Assembly: GCF_013387465.1 (NCBI RefSeq) | Contig: NZ_VYGV01000007.1 | Coordinates: 244,549-308,548 of the forward strand | Source of the DNA: Hydrogenophaga aromaticivorans | GTDB lineage: Bacteria > Pseudomonadota > Gammaproteobacteria > Burkholderiales > Burkholderiaceae_C | Length of the DNA stretch: 64,000 nt | Direction of reading: 5' to 3' | Shown: positions 17,847 to 29,816 of the stretch, in pieces | Numbering within the stretch: position 1 is the first letter of the stretch | Layout of the letters: each line of letters opens with the position of its first letter | Notes under the pieces: generated by a model | Told to the model about the DNA's origin: nothing | Databases searched by the model: none | Seen by the model: only the letters and a program-made list of their open reading frames with translations | Made by a program: the position numbers and the translations under genes

Positions 17847-19913
17847 ATGCCTTCAACCCATACACCGCCCATGAGCGCCTCCTCATTCGCCCCTTTTGGC
17901 CGCGTGGTCGCCGGCTACGGCGTGGTGGCCGTGCTCTGGATCCTGTGGTCCGACGCACTGGTGGAGCTGCTGTTCGAGAACATCGAGTTGCTCGCCGCGG
18001 CCCAGGCCTGGAAAGGCCTGCTGTTCGTGCTGGTGACCACCGGACTGCTGTTCCTGTTCCTCCGGCGCGTGCACGCGCGCATGCAGCGGCTGGCCGAAGT
18101 CGAGCTGGAGGCCCTGCGGCGGGAGGCGCAAACCGCGGCCCTGCTGCAGGCCTGGATGGACAGCTCGCCCGATGCGATCTTTGCCAAGGACCGGCAGGGG
18201 CGCTATCTGCTGGTCAACCAGGAAACCGAGCGCATGGTCGGCAAGGGCGTGACGCCGATGCTGGGTTTGCGGATCCAGGATCTGCTGCCCGTCGAACAGG
18301 CCGACAAGATCTGGGAGGACGAGCGCCGCATCATGCGCGAGGGCCGTATCGAGACCCTGGAGTACGAGGTCGATACCAGCGAAGGTCGTCGCACCTTCAA
18401 TTCGATCAAGGGCCCCTTGCGCGATGAGACCGGCACCATCGGTGTGTTCGGCATGGCCCGCGACATCACGGACATGGTGACGGTGCGGCGTCAGTTGCAG
18501 GAGAGCGAAAAGCGATACCGGCTGCTGTTCGAGAACAACCCGCAGCCGATGTGGGTGCTCGATCTGGAGACGCTGGAGTTCCTCGCCGTCAACGACGCCG
18601 CCGTGGCGCACTACGGCTACAGCCGCGATGAGTTCCTGTCGATGCGCCTGCCGGTGGTGGCGCCGCCCGATCTGGTGAACGGGTTGGAGCGCATCATGGA
18701 GGCGAAGCTGAAGGCACCTTCCGTGGCACACCAGGTCACTGGCCCCTGGCCCCACCGGCTGAAGGACGGTCGCGTGATTGACGTGGAGATCACCGGGCGC
18801 AACATCGAATTTGAAGGGCGCTCGGCCCGGATCGGCCTGATCAACGATGTGACCGCCAAGCAGCGGGTGGAGCTGGAGCGCGACGCCGCCCACAGGCTGC
18901 TGCAGGACGTGCTCAGCCGCGTGACCGACGCCTTCGTGTCGGCCGGACCCGATCAGCGCCTGGTGTATGCCAACGACCGGGCCGCCCGCCTGGTGGGCGT
19001 GGCGTCTCCTCAGGACATGCTGGGTCACATCGTCTGGGACGTGTTTCCCGATTCCCGGGGAACACGTTTCGAGGCCGCGTACTGGCGCGCGCGCGAAAGT
19101 GGACGATCCGAGGTGGTGGAAGACTGGTACCAGCCCTGGGGCCTGTGGCTGGAGGTGCGCTTGTACCCCGCCGGAGACCATGTCGCCGGCTACATCACCG
19201 ACATCACGGCGCGCAAGCAGGCCGAACATGAACTGCAGCAGTCGAAGGCGACCTTGTCCGATCTGTCCCAGCGGCTGATGGCGCAGGAGCGCTTCACGAC
19301 GCGGCGCATCGCCCAGTCGCTGCACGACCAGCTCGGCCAGCAGCTCAGCAGCGCGCGGCTGTACCTGGACGTGGCCATGGCGCGCCCGGGCCCGGCGCAG
19401 AACGCGGCGTCCGGGCCTCTGGCGAAGGCCTCCGGCATGCTCGACAGTGCCATCGCCCACGTGCGCGATGTGTTGCGCGAGATGCGCCCCCCCCTGCTGG
19501 AAGACCAGGGCCTCGCCGCGGCGCTGGACAACGAACTGCGCGCTTCGCCCGCCAGCGACCTGGGGCTGGCGGTCGAGCTGGAGCTGGGCACCTCGGTGCG
19601 CGGCATCCGCTGGACCGATGCGGTGGAATACGCCGCTTTCATGATCGCGCGCGAAGCCATCGGCAACGCCGTGCGGCACGCCCAGGCCACGAGGGTGAGG
19701 GTGTCGCTCGACGGCGACGCCGGGCATCTGCGCATGCGGATCGAGGACAACGGCAAGGGCATTGAAGACGATGACCTGCAGGGGCGCCCCGGACACCTGG
19801 GCATCGTCGGCATGCGCGAACGGGCGGCGGCCATTGGCGCGGACCTGCTGGTGGAGCGCGGGGCGGCGGGTGGCACGGTGGTGGAGCTCACGCGGGAAGT
19901 GGCCACGCCATGA
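17847..19913 (+). CDS. PAS-domain sensor histidine kinase, NarX/DegS type
   Basis: A membrane sensor kinase of about 688 residues. Two transmembrane helices lie near the N-terminus around the family string VLWILWSDALVELL, followed by three PAS domains: AWMDSSPDAIFAKD, LLFENNPQPMWVLD and DAFVSAGPDQRLVY. The kinase core is HisKA_3: RRIAQSLHDQLGQQL with the phospho-acceptor His, then an HATPase with EAIGNAVRHA and LGIVGMRERAAAIGADL. The stop overlaps a start-like ATG carried by a dispersed repeat, followed by the response regulator. ATG 17847 is chosen; ATG 17871 is also possible. The signal is unknown. Confidence 0.87.
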   Translation: MPSTHTPPMSASSFAPFGRVVAGYGVVAVLWILWSDALVELLFENIELLAAAQAWKGLLFVLVTTGLLFLFLRRVHARMQRLAEVELEALRREAQTAALLQAWMDSSPDAIFAKDRQGRYLLVNQETERMVGKGVTPMLGLRIQDLLPVEQADKIWEDERRIMREGRIETLEYEVDTSEGRRTFNSIKGPLRDETGTIGVFGMARDITDMVTVRRQLQESEKRYRLLFENNPQPMWVLDLETLEFLAVNDAAVAHYGYSRDEFLSMRLPVVAPPDLVNGLERIMEAKLKAPSVAHQVTGPWPHRLKDGRVIDVEITGRNIEFEGRSARIGLINDVTAKQRVELERDAAHRLLQDVLSRVTDAFVSAGPDQRLVYANDRAARLVGVASPQDMLGHIVWDVFPDSRGTRFEAAYWRARESGRSEVVEDWYQPWGLWLEVRLYPAGDHVAGYITDITARKQAEHELQQSKATLSDLSQRLMAQERFTTRRIAQSLHDQLGQQLSSARLYLDVAMARPGPAQNAASGPLAKASGMLDSAIAHVRDVLREMRPPLLEDQGLAAALDNELRASPASDLGLAVELELGTSVRGIRWTDAVEYAAFMIAREAIGNAVRHAQATRVRVSLDGDAGHLRMRIEDNGKGIEDDDLQGRPGHLGIVGMRERAAAIGADLLVERGAAGGTVVELTREVATP

Positions 19914-19968
19914 GCGCCGCGCCGGGCCGTTCCCAAGCCAGCTCGCACCGCAGCCCGCAGGGCGAAGG
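19910..19968 (+). repeat. dispersed 59-bp repeat, copy A
   Basis: Shares 59 bases, one mismatch (A/G), with 47476-47534. It begins with ATG, encodes MSAAPGRSQASSHRSP in one frame, and ends near GGGCGAAGG. Here its ATG overlaps the kinase stop as ATGA. The reading frame continues 25 codons and terminates with TGA at 19985-19987, overlapping the response-regulator GTG as GTGA. Confidence 0.85.
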
Positions 19969-19983
19969 GCGGAGGGTCATTCA

Positions 19984-20625
19984 GTGAGCGACATCTACCT
20001 CGTTGACGACCACGCGCTCATGCGCGACGGCCTGCGGGTGGTGCTGGAGCACGGCGGTCATCGCGTGGTGGGGGAATCCGACGACCCCACCATCGCGCTG
20101 GCCGACATCCAGCGCCTGACGCCCGGGGTGCTGCTGCTCGACCTGAACCTGGGCAAACGTTCGGGGCTGGAACTGCTGGAACAACTGCCGCGGCGCAAGC
20201 TCGCCACGCGCACCATCGTGCTCACCATGTCGGCCCAGCCGCACCACGTGGCCGAGGCCCTGCGCATGGGGGCGGCCGGCTATGTGCTCAAGGGCTCGCC
20301 CGCATCGACGGTGCTGGCCGCCGTGGGCACCGTGGTGCGCGAGGGCCGTTACCTCGGCCCCGGCGTGGACGAACTGGCCGCCAAGGCGCTGACCCAGACG
20401 CTGCGGCCGGGTGCGCTGGGCCAGCTGTCGGCCCGCGAGCGACAGATCATCCTGCTGGTGGTGCGTGGTCATTCCAGCAACGCCATCGCCGAGCTGCTGC
20501 ACCTCTCACCCAAGACCGTGGACTCTTACCGCAGCCGCCTGATGGGCAAACTGGAAGTGTCGGATGTGCCGGCCCTGGTGCGCCTGGCGATCCGCGAAGG
20601 CCTGATCAGCGCCGACGAGATGTGA
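19984..20625 (+). CDS. NarL/FixJ family response regulator
   Basis: A 213-residue two-domain response regulator. The receiver domain has the acidic pair Asp8-Asp9, phospho-acceptor Asp53 in LLLDLNLG and Lys103 in GYVLKGSP. The C-terminal LuxR-type helix-turn-helix is LSARERQIILLVVRGHSSNAIAELLHLSPKTVDSYRSRLMGKL in pieces, ending with the dimer helix. GTG 19984 has GGAGG 9 bases upstream. It is paired with the kinase just before it and separated from it only by a dispersed repeat. Targets are unknown. Confidence 0.92.
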   Translation: MSDIYLVDDHALMRDGLRVVLEHGGHRVVGESDDPTIALADIQRLTPGVLLLDLNLGKRSGLELLEQLPRRKLATRTIVLTMSAQPHHVAEALRMGAAGYVLKGSPASTVLAAVGTVVREGRYLGPGVDELAAKALTQTLRPGALGQLSARERQIILLVVRGHSSNAIAELLHLSPKTVDSYRSRLMGKLEVSDVPALVRLAIREGLISADEM

Positions 20626-20747
20626 GTGCCCCGGTCGACCGGCACCGCGGTTTGCAGGGAAAAAGTCACGCATCCGTCCGCGTGTAACGACTTGTATGCA
20701 GAACTCCCTACATCCAGGCAGGGATTTTCATCGCATATTCATGGCAC

Positions 20748-20770
20748 ACCATCACGCTTCGTGATGGTTT
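20748..20770 (+). terminator. possible terminator after the response regulator
   Basis: ACCATCAC-GCTTC-GTGATGGT, an 8-bp perfect stem followed by TT, lies between the response regulator and the hybrid kinase. The T-run is short, so this may instead be a regulatory or processing hairpin. Confidence 0.4.
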
Positions 20771-20822
20771 CCGGCGGCGATGCCGTCCGCCGCGCGGATG
20801 CCCACCGATCTCTTTCCGTACC

Positions 20823-24830
<4,008 letters not shown>

Positions 24831-24868
24831 AACCCCTGGCGCTGCAGGGCGCAGGTGACAGGGTCCCG

Positions 24869-25150
24869 TCAGGCTTCGACCTTCACGCCCTTCCAGAACG
24901 CCACGCGGCCGCGGATGTGTTCCGCTTCGGGTTTCGGGTCCGGGTAGTACCAGGCGGCGTCGGCGTTGAGTTCGCCATTGACCAGCAGCGAGTAATAGCT
25001 CGCCTGGCCCTTCCAGGGACAACTGGTGCGGTGGTTGCTGAAGGTGACGTAGGCGCGGTTGAGGGCGCTTTCGGGGAAGTAGTGGTTGCCTTCCTCGATC
25101 ACCGTGTCGTCGCTTTCGGCCACGACGACGCCGTTCCAGGTGGCTTTCAT
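24869..25150 (-). CDS. DUF427 domain-containing protein
   Basis: A 93-residue single-domain DUF427 protein. The family pattern is clear: MKATWNGVVVAESDDTVIEEGNHYFP, then FSNHRTSCPWKGQASYYSL with the conserved TxCPxKG and tyrosine, and AAWYYPDPKPEAEHIRGRVAFW. The beta-tent fold may bind a small ligand; biochemical function is unknown. It is convergent with the hybrid kinase and 13 bases downstream of a small lysine-rich ORF. Confidence 0.92.
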   Translation of the reverse strand: MKATWNGVVVAESDDTVIEEGNHYFPESALNRAYVTFSNHRTSCPWKGQASYYSLLVNGELNADAAWYYPDPKPEAEHIRGRVAFWKGVKVEA

Positions 25151-25163
25151 GCGAAAGCCCGGG

Positions 25164-25304
25164 TCACTTGTTCTTCTCTTTGCCGCGCGGCAACACGGCC
25201 GTGACGGGTGGCGTCGGGCGGTCCGAAGTGGACGGGCCTTTGGGCGCCGATGTGTCCTTCTTCGGTTTTTTCGACAGCTTTTCGTTGCGTTGTTCTTTGC
25301 CCAT
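25164..25304 (-). CDS. small lysine-rich hypothetical protein
   Basis: A 46-residue basic protein starting MGKEQRNEKLSKKPKKDTS and ending PRGKEKNK. Short lysine-rich proteins of this type are found in related Comamonadaceae, from which I infer it is real. It has no hydrophobic core and is probably disordered. ATG 25304 is chosen because the longer in-frame start has arginine/threonine-rich sequence unlike the relatives. It precedes the DUF427 gene on the same strand. Confidence 0.55.
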   Translation of the reverse strand: MGKEQRNEKLSKKPKKDTSAPKGPSTSDRPTPPVTAVLPRGKEKNK

Positions 25305-25392
25305 GGGGATCTCCGTTGGTGACCGCTGTGCGCGGCGGGTAGACGCCAATGTTAAGCGACCAGCGCCCCTGCTGGCAGACCGGGCGGCCGCA

Positions 25393-25977
25393 TCAGGGGG
25401 CCGACACGCCGAGCAGTTCTGCCAGCGCTGGCGTGGCCATCGCGCCGGCCTTGGTCACCACCTGACCGTTGCGCGCGTTCTTGGCCACGATGAAGGGCAC
25501 CGAGTCGGCGCCCAGGCTGTCGAGCAACTGCGTGTTGGACTTGATCGCTGCCTCCACGTCGGCGGGCACATTCGCCGAAGCCGACATGCCGCCTTGTCCG
25601 GCGAGCAGCGATGCTTCGTGGGCGCTCATGGCCTGCACGGGGTCGCTGGACTGCATGAGTGCGGCACCTTGCGGCAGGCTCTTGGGACCGATGATGGCCA
25701 CCGGCACCCAGATGAACTTCACCTTGGTGTTGAGCGGCTGGCTGGCTTTCCAGAGCTGGCTGCAATGCGGGCACTGTGGGTCGAAGAGCACGTAGACCGG
25801 GTTGGCGCCCATCAGCGCGCCCACGGTGAAGCCCTTGGCGCTGGCGGCGACCGCGTCGTAGGCCTGGGCCGGCGCCACGGTGGACACGGCCGGCGCAGCG
25901 GCCTCTTCTTTGGAGCACGCCGCGAGCAGCAGCGTGGACGAGGCCAGAACGGCGAGAGAGAGGTGTCTGAAGATCAT
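25393..25977 (-). CDS. DsbC/DsbG-like thiol:disulfide interchange lipoprotein
   Basis: A 194-residue thioredoxin-fold protein with a lipoprotein signal (SLAVLASSTLLLAAC, lipobox LAAC). The redox site is CPHC in VLFDPQCPHCSQLW, and a cis-Pro is expected at DSVPFIV. The shape (helical insertion between active-site helix and cis-Pro) suits DsbC/DsbG/DsbA-like periplasmic isomerases; the DsbC dimerisation domain is reduced to about 45 residues. Location is likely periplasmic membrane-anchored. Partner is not identified nearby. Confidence 0.82.
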   Translation of the reverse strand: MIFRHLSLAVLASSTLLLAACSKEEAAAPAVSTVAPAQAYDAVAASAKGFTVGALMGANPVYVLFDPQCPHCSQLWKASQPLNTKVKFIWVPVAIIGPKSLPQGAALMQSSDPVQAMSAHEASLLAGQGGMSASANVPADVEAAIKSNTQLLDSLGADSVPFIVAKNARNGQVVTKAGAMATPALAELLGVSAP

Positions 25978-26063
25978 GGTTTTGGCGAGGTGTGGCCCGG
26001 CGAGGCCGCCATCATCGCAGACATCGGACACCGGGGGCGTGGCCCCCGATGCCCAGGCGGGTG

Positions 26064-26564
26064 TCAGTGGTTCAGGATGATGTTGGCGATCAGGCCGGTC
26101 GTGATCGCGATCAGCACGTAGTCGGAGCCCACCTGCACCCACTGGTGACCCCGCGGGGGTGGTGCCAGGCGGTGTCCACGGTGGTCCACCACGTAGTACT
26201 GGCGATGGCGGTACTCATAGGGGATGTAGTGACCGCGGCGGAACTCGGGGCTGCGCGCGTTGTAGTAGCGGTGGTGCCGGAAGTCCCGGTCGTTGCGTGC
26301 ATCGCGGCGGTCGTCCCGGCGGTCGAAGCGGTCATTGCGACGGTCGTTGCGGCGGTCGAATCGGTCATCACGGCGGTCCTCCCTGCGTTCAAAGCGGTCA
26401 TCGCGGCGGTCGTCGCGCCGCTCGACGTGCTGGACCGGTTGCACGACGACGCGCACATCGGTGTGCCTGTCGGTGCGCCGGTCGTTCGACTGGGCAAAGG
26501 CCGACAGCGAGCCGAGGCCGAGCGTGGCGGCCACAAGGGCACTGATGAGGGTTCTGGATGTCAT
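26064..26564 (-). CDS. RcnB-like periplasmic protein with 11-residue repeats
   Basis: A 166-residue secreted protein. Signal peptide SALVAATLGLGSLSAFAQ is followed by a charged central region made of four 11-residue repeats of the form RR[DEN]DRR[DN]DRF[DE] (residues 49-92). The C-terminal domain carries the RcnB pattern RGHYIPYEYRHRQYYV and the LAPPPRGHQWVQVGSDYVLIAI. RcnB of E. coli is a periplasmic factor in nickel/cobalt homeostasis; that role here is an inference from the domain only. No RcnA exporter lies nearby. Confidence 0.85.
   Translation of the reverse strand: MTSRTLISALVAATLGLGSLSAFAQSNDRRTDRHTDVRVVVQPVQHVERRDDRRDDRFERREDRRDDRFDRRNDRRNDRFDRRDDRRDARNDRDFRHHRYYNARSPEFRRGHYIPYEYRHRQYYVVDHRGHRLAPPPRGHQWVQVGSDYVLIAITTGLIANIILNH
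26289..26420 (-). repeat. 33-bp tandem repeat inside the RcnB-like gene
   Basis: Four imperfect copies of a 33-base unit encode the DR-rich 11-residue repeats. The coding logic (Arg CGG/CGT, Asp GAC/GAT) explains the periodicity; it is a protein repeat, not a CRISPR array. Copy number could vary between strains. Confidence 0.75.
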
Positions 26565-26677
26565 GGATAACTCCGGTGGGTTGGGGTGAGCGAATCCTGA
26601 CAGCCGCTTGTGTCGCCCGGGTAAAGGCGCGACGCTCAACATGCAAAGCCGGGTAGCCAGTTGTTCGCCTGGCCGCC

Positions 26678-27148
26678 TCAGGGCGCCGGCTGGGCCGCTT
26701 CCCGGGCGCGCATCTTGGCCGCGATGTATTCGCCGTGTGTCACGTGCAGCAGACCGGCCACCTTGCTGATGACGTGGTTTTCGTGTGCGTCCAGGTGGTC
26801 GTCGGCGTACGCAACCTGCCACATCGCCTCGACCACCTGAATCTTCTGCGCCTGCGTGAAGCGCTCGTTGAGCAGGCTGGTGAAGCGCTGGTAGTCGTAG
26901 GCGGTGTGGGCGGTTTCATGGGCCAGCTCCAGCAGGCGCTCCAGCTCGTCGTCGCGGAGCGAGAACTTGCCGCGCAGCGCGAGCAGCACCGCGTCCCGTT
27001 CCGCGTCGTTGATGGCCGGATCGGCCCGCATCACCTCGACCAGCAGCACCGCCGTGGCCAGCTGCAGGGCGTGCGCCTCATCGGCGGGCGACTGGCCGGC
27101 CGGTGGGGCGGTGAAGGCATCGAACAGGTCTTTCAGGGTTCTGAGCAT
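26678..27148 (-). CDS. TerB-domain protein
   Basis: A 156-residue TerB (tellurite resistance-associated) domain protein. The two metal-ligand half-motifs are VMRADPAINDAERDAV (residues 39-54) and VAYADDHLDAHENHVI (112-127), both with the DxxxxxxE spacing of the family. No other Ter genes are seen nearby, so a direct tellurite role is doubtful. A second TerB-like domain occurs in the cargo gene at 62143-63162, fused to another domain. Confidence 0.85.
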   Translation of the reverse strand: MLRTLKDLFDAFTAPPAGQSPADEAHALQLATAVLLVEVMRADPAINDAERDAVLLALRGKFSLRDDELERLLELAHETAHTAYDYQRFTSLLNERFTQAQKIQVVEAMWQVAYADDHLDAHENHVISKVAGLLHVTHGEYIAAKMRAREAAQPAP

Positions 27149-27225
27149 GGTGGCTGAATGCGATGGGTTGGGGACAGGTGGAGCTGCGCGGCCATGCTTT
27201 GGTTCCGCGCCGCGGGGTGAGCAGG

Positions 27226-27654
27226 TCAGGCTTTCGCCCGCAGGCCCTGCACCAGCGCGCCGAGGGCGATGCCGGCCAGCGCCCACAGCAGGCTCCAGTT
27301 GCCGGTGCCCAGGCCCGCGATGGCCGGTCCGGGGCACACGCCGCACAGACCCCAACCGACGCCAAACAGCGCCGAGCCGACCAGCGTGTCGCGGTTCCAG
27401 TGCGCCACATGCTGGTGGAAATAGCCGCCCAGCAGGGGCTGCCCCAGCAGGCGGGGCAACAGCAGGTAGGCCAGCAGCGTCACCGCCACCGCGCCGCCCA
27501 TGACCAGCATCAGTCCGAAGTCCTGGAAACGCAGGAAGCTCAGCACCACCTCGGGCCGCACCATGGTGGAAAGCGCCAGGCCAAAGCCGAACAGCGCGCC
27601 ACCCGCGAGCACGGCGAGGAACTGGCCCAGCGTCATCTTCTGTGCTGTGCTCAT
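27226..27654 (-). CDS. YeeE/YedE family membrane protein, second half
   Basis: A 142-residue membrane protein with about four transmembrane helices, of the YeeE/YedE sulfur-transport family (thiosulfate transporter TsuA; PmpB in other genomes). GVGWGLCGVCPGPAIAGLG is the conserved cysteine-containing loop lining the pore. ATG 27654 overlaps the stop of the upstream gene as ATGA, so the two halves are translationally coupled and probably form one transporter. The imported sulfur compound is inferred, not shown. Confidence 0.88.
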   Translation of the reverse strand: MSTAQKMTLGQFLAVLAGGALFGFGLALSTMVRPEVVLSFLRFQDFGLMLVMGGAVAVTLLAYLLLPRLLGQPLLGGYFHQHVAHWNRDTLVGSALFGVGWGLCGVCPGPAIAGLGTGNWSLLWALAGIALGALVQGLRAKA

Positions 27655-28124
27655 GCCATCCACCCCGCAGCGAGGTTGGCCGTGATGAAGGCCGTGGCCA
27701 TGAAGGTCAGCACCGCCAGCAGAGAAGGCCATTGCAGCGAGCCCAGGCCGCAGATGCCGTGGCCCGAGGTGCAGCCGTTGCCCAGCCGCGCGCCATAGCC
27801 CACCAGAAAGCCGCCCACCAGCAGGGCCCACACCGGGACTTCGGTGGTGAGTGGCGTGCCGTCGGAAAAGCCCAGCCACCACACCAGCGCACCGAGCACC
27901 AGCCCGGCCGCGTAGACCAGACGCCAGCCGCGCGAGCCGGTGTAGCGCGCCTGCTGGAAGTAGGGCTGGCGCAGCAGGTAAGACCAGGTGGAGGAAAACA
28001 CCGAGCTCATGCCGCCCACGAGGCCGGTGAACACGAACAGCAGCGCCACGCCAGCGCCAATGAAAAGGCCGCCCAGCAGGTAGTGCTGCCAGCCCAGGGG
28101 GAAGAGGGAAAGAGTGGAATCCAT
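27651..28124 (-). CDS. YeeE/YedE family membrane protein, first half
   Basis: A 157-residue membrane protein with about four helices. The conserved loop GNGCTSGHGICGLG provides the sulfur-coordinating cysteines. Together with the next gene it makes a split YeeE/YedE (PmpA/PmpB-like) importer for thiosulfate or a related sulfur species. In many betaproteobacteria the pair lies beside a BigR-type ArsR regulator or a persulfide dioxygenase; neither is seen here. Confidence 0.88.
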   Translation of the reverse strand: MDSTLSLFPLGWQHYLLGGLFIGAGVALLFVFTGLVGGMSSVFSSTWSYLLRQPYFQQARYTGSRGWRLVYAAGLVLGALVWWLGFSDGTPLTTEVPVWALLVGGFLVGYGARLGNGCTSGHGICGLGSLQWPSLLAVLTFMATAFITANLAAGWMA

Positions 28125-28245
28125 GGGCGCCGATTATCCGTGGCGCTTTGCGGCGCGTCGGACGCCGGCGGCAAGACCCCGGTGGCGTTGCGCGCGGCCC
28201 GTTTCAGGCCATCCCGGTGCACGTCGCGGGGGTGTCGGCCGAGGC

Positions 28246-28821
28246 TCAGCGCTTCTGCGCCGCCTGGCGCAGTTGCTCGGGCGTGCCGGACCAGACCTCG
28301 AAAAAGCCCTCGCTCTGGCGCACCCGCAGCCAGGTGTCCCAGCGGGTGCGGGACAGCGCCGGGTCGGTGACCGCCAGCGAGTCCTGCTCCACCCCCACGC
28401 CCAGGCTGCCGCCGCGTTTCTTGTCGGGTGCGGCCTGCGCCTGCCGCACGAGGGCCTGCACGCGCCGCAGCTCGGCCTGCGTGGCCGGGGGCATGCTGTA
28501 GAGCAGCCAGCGCCGCCCGGCCGGTGGTGCCTTCAGACCCAGCGTGGCGCTCGACGCCACGGCCAGCTGCAGCGGGAGTTTTTTGTCGACGGGTTCAAAC
28601 GCGCCGGGCTCGCGCGGTGTGATCTTCACGACCAGCAGGGGCACGGCGCCCGGCGGCGGCACCAGCCGCGCGTCCACCTGCAGCGCCACCATGAACTCGG
28701 CCGGGTTGGCCTCCAGCAAGGACTCGGACAACTGCACCAGGCGGGGCAGGGAACGCAGGGGAATGCCGCCGCAGCCGGCCAGCGCCGCCGACAGGACCAG
28801 ACAGGTGAAAAATCGCTTCAT
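28246..28821 (-). CDS. putative lipoprotein
   Basis: A 191-residue protein with a lipoprotein signal (FFTCLVLSAALAGCGG, lipobox LAGC). The mature part is rich in beta-type stretches (FMVALQVDARLV, VPLLVVKITPR) and has no known motif I can name. It lies divergently from the DUF2975/XRE operon across a promoter-rich region. Function unknown; an envelope location is likely. Confidence 0.65.
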   Translation of the reverse strand: MKRFFTCLVLSAALAGCGGIPLRSLPRLVQLSESLLEANPAEFMVALQVDARLVPPPGAVPLLVVKITPREPGAFEPVDKKLPLQLAVASSATLGLKAPPAGRRWLLYSMPPATQAELRRVQALVRQAQAAPDKKRGGSLGVGVEQDSLAVTDPALSRTRWDTWLRVRQSEGFFEVWSGTPEQLRQAAQKR

Positions 28822-28826
28822 GGGGC

Positions 28827-28890
28827 TTGACAGAGTTTGTTGAACGAGAATAAATTGTCGTAAAACAATAATTTATTGTCAATCAACAAT
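28827..28890 (+). promoter_or_regulatory. promoter and overlapping palindromic operators for the DUF2975/XRE operon
   Basis: Consensus -35 TTGACA at 28827-28832, an 18-base spacer and -10-like TAAATT at 28851-28856. Immediately downstream is a perfect palindrome ACAATAA-T-TTATTGT (28865-28879), overlapped by ATTGT-N6-ACAAT (28875-28890). Operators at the start site suggest autorepression by the XRE protein of the same operon. Confidence 0.6.
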
Positions 28891-28935
28891 CACTCCATTC
28901 ATTCGACCCATCTCCTCATGTCAAGAGAGTCCAGC

Positions 28936-29511
28936 ATGCATCCCACCCACCGCAACCACCGCACCCTCCACCCGGCCGACCCGCTGCGACATGTCCGCCG
29001 CACCAGCCGGCTCATGGTCTGGGCCTGCTGGGCCCTGATCCTTCTGCTGCCGGCGGCGCTGGTGGGGTACTGGGCCGTGGCCGGCGGCGAGCAGCTGGCC
29101 AGCCACGCCAACCTGCCCGCTTCGGCCATCGGTGCGCCCCTGCAGCCCTGGCAGCGGCTGGTGGGCGCGGGGGTCATGGGGCTGCCGCTGGCCCTGCTGC
29201 TCGTGGGCCTGTGGCAGGCCAAGCGCTGCTTTGAGCAGTTTGCGCAGGGCCAGGTGTTCACCGAGCAGGCCACCGACCTGCTGCGCCGTTTCGCGGGCTG
29301 GGTGGCCGCGGCCGCGCTGGCCGCCATCGTCGCGTCCGCCGCCACCTCGGTGCTGCTCACGCTGCACAACCCGCCGGGCATGCGCCACCTCGCGCTGGGC
29401 ATCGGCTCCAACCACCTGTTCACCTTCTTCTTCGCCGGCCTGGTGTGGCTCATGGCGGCGGTCATCGGCCAGGGGCAGGCGCTGGCCGAGGAAAACGAGG
29501 GCTTCGTCTGA
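28936..29511 (+). CDS. DUF2975 membrane protein
   Basis: A 191-residue membrane protein of the DUF2975 family (Bacillus YoaS-like). Four hydrophobic helices are evident: LMVWACWALILLLPAALVGYW, the LVGAGVMGLPLALLLVGLW region, WVAAAALAAIVASAATSVLL and FTFFFAGLVWLMAAVIG. The C-terminus GQALAEENEGFV is the typical end of this family. ATG 28936 has an AGAGAG ribosome binding site. It forms a TGATG-linked pair with a small XRE regulator, a conserved combination in many phyla. Function is unknown. Confidence 0.85.
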   Translation: MHPTHRNHRTLHPADPLRHVRRTSRLMVWACWALILLLPAALVGYWAVAGGEQLASHANLPASAIGAPLQPWQRLVGAGVMGLPLALLLVGLWQAKRCFEQFAQGQVFTEQATDLLRRFAGWVAAAALAAIVASAATSVLLTLHNPPGMRHLALGIGSNHLFTFFFAGLVWLMAAVIGQGQALAEENEGFV

Positions 29512-29729
29512 TGGCCATCGTGGTTCAACTCGACGTCATGCTCGCGCGGCGCAAGGTCAAGTCTAAAGACCTGGCCGAATTCGTCGGCATCACCGAAGCC
29601 AACATGTCCCTGCTCAAGCAGGGCAAGGTCAAGGGCGTGCGCTTCGATACGCTGGAGAAGATCTGCGAGTACCTGCAGTGCCAGCCCGGCGAGCTGCTGG
29701 TCTACCAGCCCGACGCCGACCCGCCCTGA
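29511..29729 (+). CDS. small XRE-family regulator (YozG-like)
   Basis: A 72-residue helix-turn-helix protein: VQLDVMLARRKVKSKDLAEFVGITEANMSLLK gives the HTH, followed by GVRFDTLEKICEYLQCQPGELLVY. This compact one-domain form is the YozG class that accompanies DUF2975 proteins. Its ATG overlaps the DUF2975 stop. It probably represses its own operon at the palindromes near 28865-28890. Confidence 0.9.
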   Translation: MAIVVQLDVMLARRKVKSKDLAEFVGITEANMSLLKQGKVKGVRFDTLEKICEYLQCQPGELLVYQPDADPP

Positions 29730-29816
29730 GAACGCCAACGCGCGCTGAGACCGCCCGGCTTCGATAATCAGGCGTTTCGCCCGGCCCACCCGGGCGGTCC
29801 TACACCGTCCACCTGC

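Noticed and set aside
26032..26048. 7-bp hairpin CGGGGGC/GCCCCCG between the RcnB-like and DsbC-like genes as a terminator
   Set aside because: There is no T-run after it on the minus strand.
26289..26420. Regularly spaced repeats resembling a CRISPR array
   Set aside because: The unit is a 33-base coding repeat of the RcnB-like protein with no spacers and no cas genes nearby.
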